Assembly: GCA_017857255.1 (NCBI GenBank)
Contig: JAFMDL010000001.1
Span: 1-64,000 of the forward strand
Reading direction: 5' to 3'
DNA length: 64,000 bases
Origin: Puniceicoccaceae bacterium
GTDB taxonomy: Bacteria > Verrucomicrobiota > Verrucomicrobiia > Opitutales > Coraliomargaritaceae
This document shows, piece after piece, positions 15,098-22,695 of this stretch. The notes under the pieces are model-generated. The model did no database searches. It was not told where the DNA came from and saw nothing but the letters and a program-made list of their open reading frames with translations. The position numbers and the translations under genes were made by a program. Positions within the stretch are counted from its first letter, which is position 1. Every line of letters starts with the position of its first letter.

Positions 15098-17005
15098 ATG
15101 AAGCGAACAACAGCTATTATTGTAATATTATTTGCCACGCTGGCCACGTTGGCCGCGCAACAGCCTAACATCATCTTTATGGTGGCCGACGACCTCGGCT
15201 ATGGTGATCTGAGCAGCTATAATCCGAATGCGGAAGGCACGGCTCCGAACAACACGCCCATCCGCACGCCGCATCTGGATCAGATGGCGGAGCGGGGCGC
15301 GCGGTTTACCGATGTGCATTCCGCCGCACCGATTTGTTCGCCCTCGCGTAGGGCGATTTTGACGGCGCGTTACCCGAGCCGTCTGGGGGAGTGGGCGGAA
15401 GCCTATCGTAGCAAGCCGGAGGGCCTCGTCGCTGCGGAAGATCCGACCATCGGCATGTGGCTCAAACAGGCGGGCTACGCGACTGCGGCCTATGGCAAAT
15501 GGAATGTCGGCGAAACAGCAGGTGTCTCCTGGCCGACGGCTCATGGCTTTGACGATTGGTTGATCATCGACCACAACACGGGTTACTTTCAGCACAAGAA
15601 TGCCAATGCGGAGTGTCAGGGGCGTCCCATGCTGTTCGAAACCGGTGGCGAGCGTGTGACGAATCTGGAGGGGCAGTATTTGACCAATATTTGGACGGAT
15701 AAAGCCTTGGATTTTATCGATGCGAATGAGGACCAGCCGTTCTTCTTGTATCTACCATGGTCGATTCCACACACGCCGCTGCAAGACCCCGATGGTGATC
15801 CATCGATGGCCTTCGATGCACAGCCAAGTCGAACCACAGCAGAGGGGCGCGCGGTGTATGTGAAAATGGTCGAGCATTTGGATACACAAATCGGGCGTAT
15901 TTTTACTGCACTGGAAGCGCGTGGACTGACTGAGAACACGCTCATCATCTTTACCAGTGACAATGGTGGCATGCAGACCGCGAATTGCTGGCCCTTGAAA
16001 AAAAGCAAGCAGTGGCTGGAGGAGGGCGGCATTCGGGTGCCGTTTATTATGCAATGGCCGAGGTATGTGCACGCTGGCCATGTCAATGATCGACCTGCGA
16101 TACTGATGGATGCATCGGTCAGTATCTTGGCCGCGGGGCAAGCCTTGCAGTATGTGCCTGCGGGCCGCCAGCTCGATGGGGTGAATTTCTTTGATGGCAG
16201 TGAGCCGGACGGCTCGCGCGAGTTTGGCTGGCGACGCCGCGATTGGGATGAGCGTGCGCGTAATGCTGCCAATTTCCTTCGCCAGGAGGCCTATCGTGCG
16301 GGTGACTGGAAGCTGCTGCGCACCTATCAATATATGGGCAATAAGGCATGGTCGGCTGAGTATAAGGACGAACTTTATAATCTCAGCGATGACATCGGTG
16401 AGACCACGAATTTGATCAAGGCCATGCCGGAGAAGTATGCGGCGATGAAGGCTGCCTTTGGTCAGTGGAAGGCGGAAGTCGTTGAGCAAAATCCGAACTA
16501 TGTCATCCCGGTGCGTGACCAGTTGGGCTCACCTGCGAATTTACCAGAAGCGCCAAGTGGCGCGGATGCAATTGCCTTGAATTTTGATGGCAAGCGATTT
16601 GAGGGACGCGTGCATCGGGCCGAGACGAAGCATTTGGTCTCTAAACCTGTGCAAGAGGGCGGCGTGTTTAAAATTACGGTGCAAGCGGGTGCGACGCCGC
16701 CACTGGTTTATGTCGATGGAGCTGTGGATACGGCGAAGTATTCGCGTATCCGCTATGAAATGAAGCTCACGACCGATTCGACGATTGGTCGGGCACGTGC
16801 CGTGCTGCGCCAGGCTGCGTGGAAGGGCGACGATCTCCTGTTTACGCCGGTCGCCGACGGGCAATGGCATGAATATGTGGTGGATTGCACGCAGTCCAGC
16901 GCATGGTCGCAATGGACCCCAGAAGGCCGCATCGGTATTGCGCTGCCCGTTCCCGCGAACGGAGCACTGGAGGTGGAACTAAAGACGATCCGTCTGTTGA
17001 AATAG
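15098..17005 (+). CDS. S1-family sulfatase, paralogue of the preceding gene (CSPSR)
   Basis: The 635-residue protein has a signal peptide (1-20), PNIIFMVADDLGYGD (Asp31/Asp32), CSPSRRAILTAR with Cys80, YGKWNVGE and TSDNGG. It is strikingly similar to the preceding sulfatase along the whole catalytic domain (shared GFDDWLIIDHNTGYFQH and RLGEWAEAY), so the pair is a tandem duplication that has since diverged. The shared C-terminal module spans about 493-635, but the final 75-residue tail of the neighbour is absent. The two genes are separated by 2 bases. They probably act on the same or closely related sulfated sugars. Confidence 0.93.
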   Translation: MKRTTAIIVILFATLATLAAQQPNIIFMVADDLGYGDLSSYNPNAEGTAPNNTPIRTPHLDQMAERGARFTDVHSAAPICSPSRRAILTARYPSRLGEWAEAYRSKPEGLVAAEDPTIGMWLKQAGYATAAYGKWNVGETAGVSWPTAHGFDDWLIIDHNTGYFQHKNANAECQGRPMLFETGGERVTNLEGQYLTNIWTDKALDFIDANEDQPFFLYLPWSIPHTPLQDPDGDPSMAFDAQPSRTTAEGRAVYVKMVEHLDTQIGRIFTALEARGLTENTLIIFTSDNGGMQTANCWPLKKSKQWLEEGGIRVPFIMQWPRYVHAGHVNDRPAILMDASVSILAAGQALQYVPAGRQLDGVNFFDGSEPDGSREFGWRRRDWDERARNAANFLRQEAYRAGDWKLLRTYQYMGNKAWSAEYKDELYNLSDDIGETTNLIKAMPEKYAAMKAAFGQWKAEVVEQNPNYVIPVRDQLGSPANLPEAPSGADAIALNFDGKRFEGRVHRAETKHLVSKPVQEGGVFKITVQAGATPPLVYVDGAVDTAKYSRIRYEMKLTTDSTIGRARAVLRQAAWKGDDLLFTPVADGQWHEYVVDCTQSSAWSQWTPEGRIGIALPVPANGALEVELKTIRLLK

Positions 17006-17064
17006 AGCGCGTTGTTATCATTTAAGACGAATCAGAGTGTTTGATTTTTTTATTTATTTTATGC

Positions 17065-17092
17065 TTGATTAGATTCAATGATTTATGCATGG
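17065..17092 (+). promoter_or_regulatory. candidate regulon element, site 7 (PEP-CTERM gene promoter)
   Basis: AGATTCAATGATTTATGCAT, preceded by TTGATT, lies about 70 bases before the start at 17160. It shares GATTCAATGAT with site 6. Confidence 0.4.
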
Positions 17093-17159
17093 TAATATTC
17101 CTTTCAGATTAAGACAGCTTCGTTTAGTTGTGAAATCCCATTCAACCCCTCAAATCATT

Positions 17160-17969
17160 ATGAATACTCAAAGTATGAAGAAACTCTCTTGCCTCTCATT
17201 ATTGGCTCTGACTGCCGGCGTGTGCGCCCATGCGGCAACGCTGACGAACCGCTACGATTTTAATGGCGATGCGGCCGATTCGGTGGGCACTTTGAATGGC
17301 AATTTGTCTGCGGCCGGTACAAATCTTGAAGCCCCCCTGTTTCAGTCTGACATCCCAGATGATGCGGATGACAGCTTCGCGAGCAACTCGATCGAGTTCG
17401 GGATGAATGTTGCCACGGCGTCCTTTGTTAATTTTGGCAGTGGTGTTCAGACGGATATCTACGACGGAAAAGCCGGGTCGGTTGCGTATTGGTTTAAGGC
17501 GGATACGTTGTCCGGAGATATGTTTTCGAATGTAGGCCCCCATCGTACAATACTGAAAAGCAATGGCGATATTCGTTTGGGTGGTGGGACTGTGGATGAG
17601 AATTTTTCGTTTACTGGCGATGTAACGGCTGGCACATGGCATCATTTTTCCCTGACCTGGAATGATGTCGCAGGGGCGGGCACAATCGCTCTCGATGGCG
17701 ATATACAGACATACTCGTTTACTCCTGGTGCCTTGACAGACCCGTCGCGCTTGATGGTTGGCAATTTCTCCAATAACGCCAGCAACGTCGCTACCCAGTT
17801 CGACGGGCATATCTACGATTTGCAGATTTATGATGGTGTGCTGACCAATGGAGAAATCAGCACACTCGCGGGAAATGCCGGCACGGCGATTCCAGAGCCG
17901 GGCACTTATGCTTTGCTCGGTGGCATTTTTGCACTGACTTCTGTGATGGTCCGCCGTCGCAGATCCTGA
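17160..17969 (+). CDS. LamG-domain protein with PEP-CTERM sorting signal
   Basis: From ATG 17160 the protein is 269 residues: a signal peptide (to about CAHA|ATL), then a single concanavalin-like LamG domain (NRYDFNGDAADSVG, GSVAYWFKAD, AGTWHHFSLTWND, FDGHIYDLQIYDGVLT), then the C-terminal tripartite signal IPEPGTYALLGG, a hydrophobic helix and MVRRRRS. PEP-CTERM proteins are processed by exosortase and linked to exopolysaccharide or the cell surface. No exosortase gene is in the window. Sitting inside the sulfatase run with its own candidate regulon element, it may hold the target glycan at the cell surface. A strong terminator follows. Confidence 0.88.
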   Translation: MNTQSMKKLSCLSLLALTAGVCAHAATLTNRYDFNGDAADSVGTLNGNLSAAGTNLEAPLFQSDIPDDADDSFASNSIEFGMNVATASFVNFGSGVQTDIYDGKAGSVAYWFKADTLSGDMFSNVGPHRTILKSNGDIRLGGGTVDENFSFTGDVTAGTWHHFSLTWNDVAGAGTIALDGDIQTYSFTPGALTDPSRLMVGNFSNNASNVATQFDGHIYDLQIYDGVLTNGEISTLAGNAGTAIPEPGTYALLGGIFALTSVMVRRRRS

Positions 17970-18032
17970 GCTTGCGAGTGGTGAGCTTGTCGAACCGTTG
18001 AATTTCATATATAGGGTTATATAATTAGGGTG

Positions 18033-18065
18033 AAGGGCGCAGCTGAGGGGCTGCGCCCTTTTTGT
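18033..18065 (+). terminator. Rho-independent terminator after the PEP-CTERM gene
   Basis: An 11-bp perfect stem (AAGGGCGCAGC with its complement) closes a 6-base loop and is followed by TTTTTGTG. It ends transcription from the sulfatase/PEP-CTERM genes upstream. Confidence 0.88.
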
Positions 18066-18213
18066 GTGCCGTAGCGTGCAGCTTCAGCAAACGTTCAGTG
18101 CCATAGCACAGAGCCTCAGCTCGGAGTCGTGGTTGTCGTCAGCGCGATGAACGTTTGCTAAAGCTGCACGCTACGCCAGGACGATGGACGTTTGCTAAAG
18201 CTGCACGCTACGC
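18066..18213. repeat. REP cluster C, 3' flank of the RAYT gene
   Basis: One forward unit (GTAGCGTGCAGCTTCAGCAA, from about 18070) is followed by two inverted units ending CTACGCC at 18176 and 18213. The last unit ends 6 bases from the RAYT stop codon. The inner sequence also contains a weaker related palindrome (CAGAGCCTCAGCTCGGAG). Confidence 0.85.
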
Positions 18214-18219
18214 CAGCTA

Positions 18220-18843
18220 TTACAATTCAGCTTGGTTACTGATGCGCCAGCGGTAGTCCTTCCACTCGCTCACCAGCTTCGCCTTGACTGGGTTGTTGCG
18301 GATGTAGTCGATCGTTTTGGTGAGTTCGCCCTCGTGGCGCATCCAACGATCAAACCAATCTTCCTGCCAAAAGCGTCCCGAGCGGCCAAGTGCTTGATTG
18401 ATCCAACGTGCCGAGCGCCCCTTGAAGCGCTCTAAGATTTCCTTTAGTGAAAAGTCCGAGTTTTGCCGAAGGATGAGCAGGTGAATATGATTCGGCATCA
18501 CTGTCGCTTCGCCGACCAGCCAGCCTTCGCCTTCTATTGCAATCACCGCATCCAGGCACAGTTCGCATGGGCGGGCTTTTGCAAATGGAGCAAAGCCGCT
18601 TCCCGCATCCAGATACTTTTCGGTGGTCAGGAAGTAGCGGCGTTGGAGTTGTTGGAATGCCTCGGACTGCGGATCAATTTCAGCTAGTGATGTGTGAATC
18701 TCGCGCAGCTTCAGTTTCGCGACAGCTGGCAAGCTGCCGTGGCAGCGGATCGTCACAAAGTGCCAGTGTCCCTCAACTTCCCAGTGGGGTAACCGCGAGC
18801 GCCACCGCTCCCGAGTAGGTATCATACTCATGCTAGGAATCAA
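18220..18843 (-). CDS. REP-associated tyrosine transposase (RAYT)
   Basis: This 207-residue Y1-type HUH protein has an N-terminal HWEVEGHWHFVTIRCHGSLP, typical of RAYT starts, and the metal-binding HUH-type motif MPNHIHLL (His119, His121). It then has FKGRSARWINQALGRSGRFWQ and a C-terminal TIDYIRNNPVKA whose Tyr180, 59 residues after the HUH motif, is the likely nucleophile. RAYTs cut and rejoin single-stranded REP DNA at the conserved tetranucleotide. REP units flank the gene on both sides within a few bases. The catalytic motifs are intact, so the gene looks potentially active. The start could be Met5 or Met7 instead of Met1. Confidence 0.93.
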   Translation of the reverse strand: MIPSMSMIPTRERWRSRLPHWEVEGHWHFVTIRCHGSLPAVAKLKLREIHTSLAEIDPQSEAFQQLQRRYFLTTEKYLDAGSGFAPFAKARPCELCLDAVIAIEGEGWLVGEATVMPNHIHLLILRQNSDFSLKEILERFKGRSARWINQALGRSGRFWQEDWFDRWMRHEGELTKTIDYIRNNPVKAKLVSEWKDYRWRISNQAEL

Positions 18844-18844
18844 A

Positions 18845-18998
18845 GCGTAGCGTGCAGCTTTAGCAAACGTTCAGTGCGTAGCGTGCAGCTTTAGCTAACG
18901 TTCAGTGCCGTAGCTCGGAGCTTCAGCTCAGAGTGTTACAGCCAGCACGACGAACGTTTGCTAAAGCTGCACGCCACCGCCAGCACGATGAACGTTTG
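18845..18998. repeat. REP cluster D, 5' flank of the RAYT gene
   Basis: Two forward units in tandem (CGTAGCGTGCAGCTTTAGC at about 18846 and 18878) are followed by an inverted unit (ACGTTTGCTAAAGCTGCACG, from about 18952) and a truncated inverted copy ending near 18998. A GCTCGGAGCTTCAGCTCAGAG palindrome lies between the arms, similar to the one in cluster C. Confidence 0.85.
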
Positions 18999-19012
18999 TT
19001 GTGATTTGTGTA

Positions 19013-19043
19013 TTTAGATTTATTGATTCATTGACTTTTAATG
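19013..19043 (+). promoter_or_regulatory. candidate regulon element, site 8 (sulfatase promoter)
   Basis: ATTTATTGATTCATTGACTT lies about 67-97 bases before the start at 19110. The TTTATTGATTCATT block is identical to the minus-strand reading of site 2. Confidence 0.45.
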
Positions 19044-19109
19044 TTTTTCGGACTGAATGGGGCACAGTTACCACTGATCGCGGTCGTATTTGTATTAGCC
19101 CTCCAAATT

Positions 19110-20504
19110 ATGGAAAATCCTCAATTCGTAAAATCACGTTCCTTAGGCAGTCTTTTGAGTGCTGTTCTCAAGCCAAGTCTTGTTCTATTCGCTGTGCTGT
19201 TCTCTGCGGCCTCAGTTGCTAATGCTAGTGCTGAGGAGGCGGTCGCTCGCAAGCCCAACGTAATTGTGATCTTAGCGGATGATATGGGCTACGGTGATCT
19301 GGGGTGCCAAGGAACAGTCGAGGATGTGCGCACACCGCATATAGATACTTTGGCTGAGCATGGGGTGCGCTTCACGCAGGCATATGTGACTGCGCCGCAG
19401 TGTGGTCCCTCGCGTGCGGCGCTATTGAGTGGGCGCTACCAGAATCGTTTCGGTTTTGAGTCGAATGAATGGGCCTACAATCCGGGGATGCCGCGTTCAG
19501 TGTCACTGATCTCGGAGCGCCTCAAGGAGCAGGGTGACTACGCCACGGGCTATATCGGCAAATGGGGGATCACCAGCAAGCGTCACTCATATCCGCCCAA
19601 GCGTGGCTTTGACGAATCCTACTGGGTGCAGGACGGTAACATCTATTTTCCGGATACCCCTTCGAAGTATAATACGCAGATGCACCGCGGTATGGAGCCG
19701 ATTGAGCTTGATACCTATTCTACCGATGCCTTCGGTCGCGAAGCGATCGACTTCATTGAGCGTCATGAGGACGAGCCGTTCTTCCTGCTCATTTCTTACA
19801 TTACTCCCCACGAACCGATGGAGGCCAAGGAGTCCGACTTGGAGCGCTTTGCGCATATCGAAGATCCCTTGCGCCGCACGACGCTGGCGATGATTGCCTG
19901 TATGGATGACAATGTGGGCAACATGCTGGAGCTTCTGAAGGAAAAAGGGCTCGAAGAAGATACGCTGATTTTTTTCCTCAGCGACAATGGCGGCTATCCT
20001 GGGAATGGGTCCTTGAATACGCCGTATCGCGGAACCAAGTCGCAGATGCTCGAAGGTGGCATTCACGTGCCGTTTCTGATGCAGTGGAAGGGGCAGTTGC
20101 CAGAGGGAAAAGTCTATGAGGAGGTCGTGAGCAGTCTCGATATCGTGCCCACGACTTTGGCGGTCGCTGGTGTGGAAGCTCAGCCTGAATGGCAACTCGA
20201 CGGCGTGAACTTGTTGCCCTACATCGTGGGGCGCGCCGACGGTGTGCCACATGAGACGCTCTTCTGGCGCTACAAGGCATGGTCGAAGAAACCGGAGCAA
20301 GATGGCTGGGCGATTCGTAAGGGCGAGTGGATGCTGGTGCGCAATGGTTGGGCCAAGGCCGCGCCAGCACTGTATCACCTAGCGGACGATCCCGAACAAC
20401 GTGAGGATCTGTCGCGCACGCAGCCGGAGCGCTACGATGACATGCTCAAGCTGTGGTCGCGTTGGGATCAGGGAAATGCCGTGCCTGGGAGCATCACTAA
20501 ATAG
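19110..20504 (+). CDS. S1-family sulfatase, secreted (CGPSR)
   Basis: From ATG 19110 the protein is 464 residues with a long signal peptide (hydrophobic stretch about 17-38, cleavage near ANA-SAEE). It has PNVIVILADDMGYGD (Asp57/Asp58), the formylglycine motif CGPSRAALLSG with Cys98, YIGKWGIT and LSDNGG. The tail ends with LYHLADDPEQREDLSRTQPERYDDML. It begins a second transcription block after the RAYT insertion, with a regulon-type element upstream, and probably continues into the next sulfatase 48 bases downstream. An extended start at 19041 would add an unlikely second hydrophobic segment. The substrate is unknown. Confidence 0.92.
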   Translation: MENPQFVKSRSLGSLLSAVLKPSLVLFAVLFSAASVANASAEEAVARKPNVIVILADDMGYGDLGCQGTVEDVRTPHIDTLAEHGVRFTQAYVTAPQCGPSRAALLSGRYQNRFGFESNEWAYNPGMPRSVSLISERLKEQGDYATGYIGKWGITSKRHSYPPKRGFDESYWVQDGNIYFPDTPSKYNTQMHRGMEPIELDTYSTDAFGREAIDFIERHEDEPFFLLISYITPHEPMEAKESDLERFAHIEDPLRRTTLAMIACMDDNVGNMLELLKEKGLEEDTLIFFLSDNGGYPGNGSLNTPYRGTKSQMLEGGIHVPFLMQWKGQLPEGKVYEEVVSSLDIVPTTLAVAGVEAQPEWQLDGVNLLPYIVGRADGVPHETLFWRYKAWSKKPEQDGWAIRKGEWMLVRNGWAKAAPALYHLADDPEQREDLSRTQPERYDDMLKLWSRWDQGNAVPGSITK

Positions 20505-20552
20505 CGGGCATGCCGCTGTGCGCATCGGGTAAGGCGATTCGATAATTCTATT

Positions 20553-22667
20553 ATGATTAAAAAACTATTGCTATTGATGCTTGCCTTGGTCGCGTATGAC
20601 GCGACTGCCAAGCGCCCGAATATCGTGTTTATCCTAACCGATGATCAGCGTTTTGATGCGATGGGCTTCATGGATCGCTATCCCTTTTTGGAAACTCCGA
20701 ATTTGGATCGCATTCGCGACGAGGGAGTGCATCTGAAAAACAGTTTTGTGACGCTTTCGATGTGTGCGCCGGCACGTGCTGGTTTCCTCACTGGCACCTA
20801 TCCACATGTGAATGGAGTCAATACCAATGTCGAAGGGCGGGAATTTAATCCAGATAAGACGCCGTCCTTCCCGCAGGTGTTGCAAGCGAACGGTTATAAA
20901 ACCGCGTTCATGGGCAAGTGGCATATGGATCACAGTAATGAGCCACGCCGAGGCTTTGATCACTGGATATCGTTTTCAGGGCAGGGGCATTATAACGGCA
21001 ATGAATTGAACATTGATGGCGTGACCGTGAAGAATTCTGGTTATATCACTGACGAGCTGACGCAGTATGCGGTGGACTTTATCGATGCAAATGCCGATCA
21101 GCCATTTTGTTTATATCTTTCGCATAAGGCCGTGCACCAGCCGTTCACACCCGCGACGCGTGATAAGGATTTGTATACGGGAGCCGTGGTGCCGAAACGT
21201 GACAATTTTTTTGATAATCTCGAAGATAAGCCAGAGTGGCAGCGCGTCAGTCGCGGTAGAGATGAGCTGTATCGACTGAGATATAACGACCACTATACCG
21301 CACCTAGTAAACGAGCTCCTCGTCCGTATACTCCCGAAAACGGCGCGCATCCGAGCACTAAAGACTACCTGAGAACCATCGCTGCGGTGGACGATGGAAT
21401 TGGTAAGCTCTACGAGGTGCTGGAGCAGCGGGGGATCCTAGACAACACCGCGATCATCTTTGCTGGTGATAATGGGTATATGCTTGGAGAGCATGGCCGT
21501 GGCGATAAGCGGGTGCATTATAACGAGTCGATGCGCATTCCACTGATTATGCGCCTGCCGGGTAGTATCCCGGCTCAATCCACCTTGGAGCAAATGGTGT
21601 TGAACATCGATGTCGCGCCGACGATTTTGGACATGGCTGAGGTTGAGGCGCCTGCGATTATGCAGGGTCAATCAATCTTGCCGTTGTTTGATCAAGCCGT
21701 GCAGACGCCATGGCGCGATTCGTATCTGTTCACGTATTGGCGGGATTTGATTCCGACTTTGCCGCGGATTTTATCGGCTCGCACTGAGCGCTACGTCTAT
21801 TCCACCTATCCAGATATTGACGACATCGATGAGCTCTATGATTTGGAAAAAGATCCGTATGAGATGACCAATTTGATCCATTCCCCAGAGCATGCGCCTT
21901 TGCTACAAGAGATGCAGGAGCGATTGGAGCAATTAAAACAAGAGACCGGTTATAAGAAGACGGTTCCGCGTCCACGGCCTGAGCCGGAGTGGGGCGTGAA
22001 GGACGGGTTGCTGTGTGATGTGGATTTCAGTGTGCGCACACTGTCTGCGATTCAGGACGCGTCGTCCATTGGGAATCATCCCACAGTCACAGGCGGCAGT
22101 ATTGGCGAAGGGCTTGGCGGTTCCGCGCTGTCCTTTGACGGCGCGACCACGGTTTCGTTTCCGTGGAAGAAGCAGGTGACTCCAGAGAAGGGGAGTTACG
22201 TGATCGAGGCATTGGTGCGACCGACTGCCGATGGTGTGGTGCTTGCTCAAGGTAGTGCGTATCGAGGCTTCATGTTGTATTTTGATGACGGTTGTCCAGG
22301 GTTTGTAACCAAGGAGAATGCGCATCGATTGCAGTTTCTTGATAGTCAGAAGTCCTTTACGGGGCAATGGGTGCATCTGGTCGCGCAGATCAAGAATTAT
22401 CACAACACCATGTCGCTGTGGGTCAACGGAACCTTGGTCGCCGAGGAGTCAATCATGTGGCCGATGCATGTCATGCATCCGGGGATCGGTGGATTGACAC
22501 TTGGTGCGGATCCAACTGGCGAGATTGATCCGCTGGAGATTTCTCCACTGAAATTTGAAGGCGACATGCAGTATTTGAAAATTTATCGGCAGGCGGATGT
22601 AGGGAATATCGTGAATCACGCGGCCGCGCTTGGCCTGTCGTTTGAGTCGGGGAAGCCTCGCGGTTGA
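20553..22667 (+). CDS. S1-family sulfatase fused to a C-terminal LamG-like domain (CAPAR)
   Basis: The 704-residue protein has a signal peptide (1-19), PNIVFILTDDQRFDAMG (Asp30/Asp31), the formylglycine motif CAPARAGFLTG with Cys71, MGKWHMD and FAGDNGYMLGEHG. The TDDQRxD and GEHG features are those of the iduronate/heparan-sulfatase-like branch of S1. After residue 490 a concanavalin-like module follows (LDGLLCDVDFSV-type start, SALSFDGATTVSFPW, SYVIEALVRP, GQWVHLVAQIKNYHNTMSLWVNG, MQYLKIYRQAD). It resembles LamG domains and probably binds the glycan. It lies 48 bases after the previous sulfatase and 28 before the next. Confidence 0.92.
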   Translation: MIKKLLLLMLALVAYDATAKRPNIVFILTDDQRFDAMGFMDRYPFLETPNLDRIRDEGVHLKNSFVTLSMCAPARAGFLTGTYPHVNGVNTNVEGREFNPDKTPSFPQVLQANGYKTAFMGKWHMDHSNEPRRGFDHWISFSGQGHYNGNELNIDGVTVKNSGYITDELTQYAVDFIDANADQPFCLYLSHKAVHQPFTPATRDKDLYTGAVVPKRDNFFDNLEDKPEWQRVSRGRDELYRLRYNDHYTAPSKRAPRPYTPENGAHPSTKDYLRTIAAVDDGIGKLYEVLEQRGILDNTAIIFAGDNGYMLGEHGRGDKRVHYNESMRIPLIMRLPGSIPAQSTLEQMVLNIDVAPTILDMAEVEAPAIMQGQSILPLFDQAVQTPWRDSYLFTYWRDLIPTLPRILSARTERYVYSTYPDIDDIDELYDLEKDPYEMTNLIHSPEHAPLLQEMQERLEQLKQETGYKKTVPRPRPEPEWGVKDGLLCDVDFSVRTLSAIQDASSIGNHPTVTGGSIGEGLGGSALSFDGATTVSFPWKKQVTPEKGSYVIEALVRPTADGVVLAQGSAYRGFMLYFDDGCPGFVTKENAHRLQFLDSQKSFTGQWVHLVAQIKNYHNTMSLWVNGTLVAEESIMWPMHVMHPGIGGLTLGADPTGEIDPLEISPLKFEGDMQYLKIYRQADVGNIVNHAAALGLSFESGKPRG

Positions 22668-22695
22668 GGCAGGCACAACCCTTTAAAATAATAAC

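Noticed and set aside
18220-18843. Loss of the RAYT catalytic tyrosine (WF in place of YY after FWQ)
   Set aside because: The likely nucleophile is Tyr180 in DYIRNNP, 59 residues after the HUH motif, as in Y1 transposases; it is present.
18066-18998. CRISPR array at the repeat clusters
   Set aside because: The units are inverted, irregularly spaced and match REP/RAYT layout; there are no cas genes.
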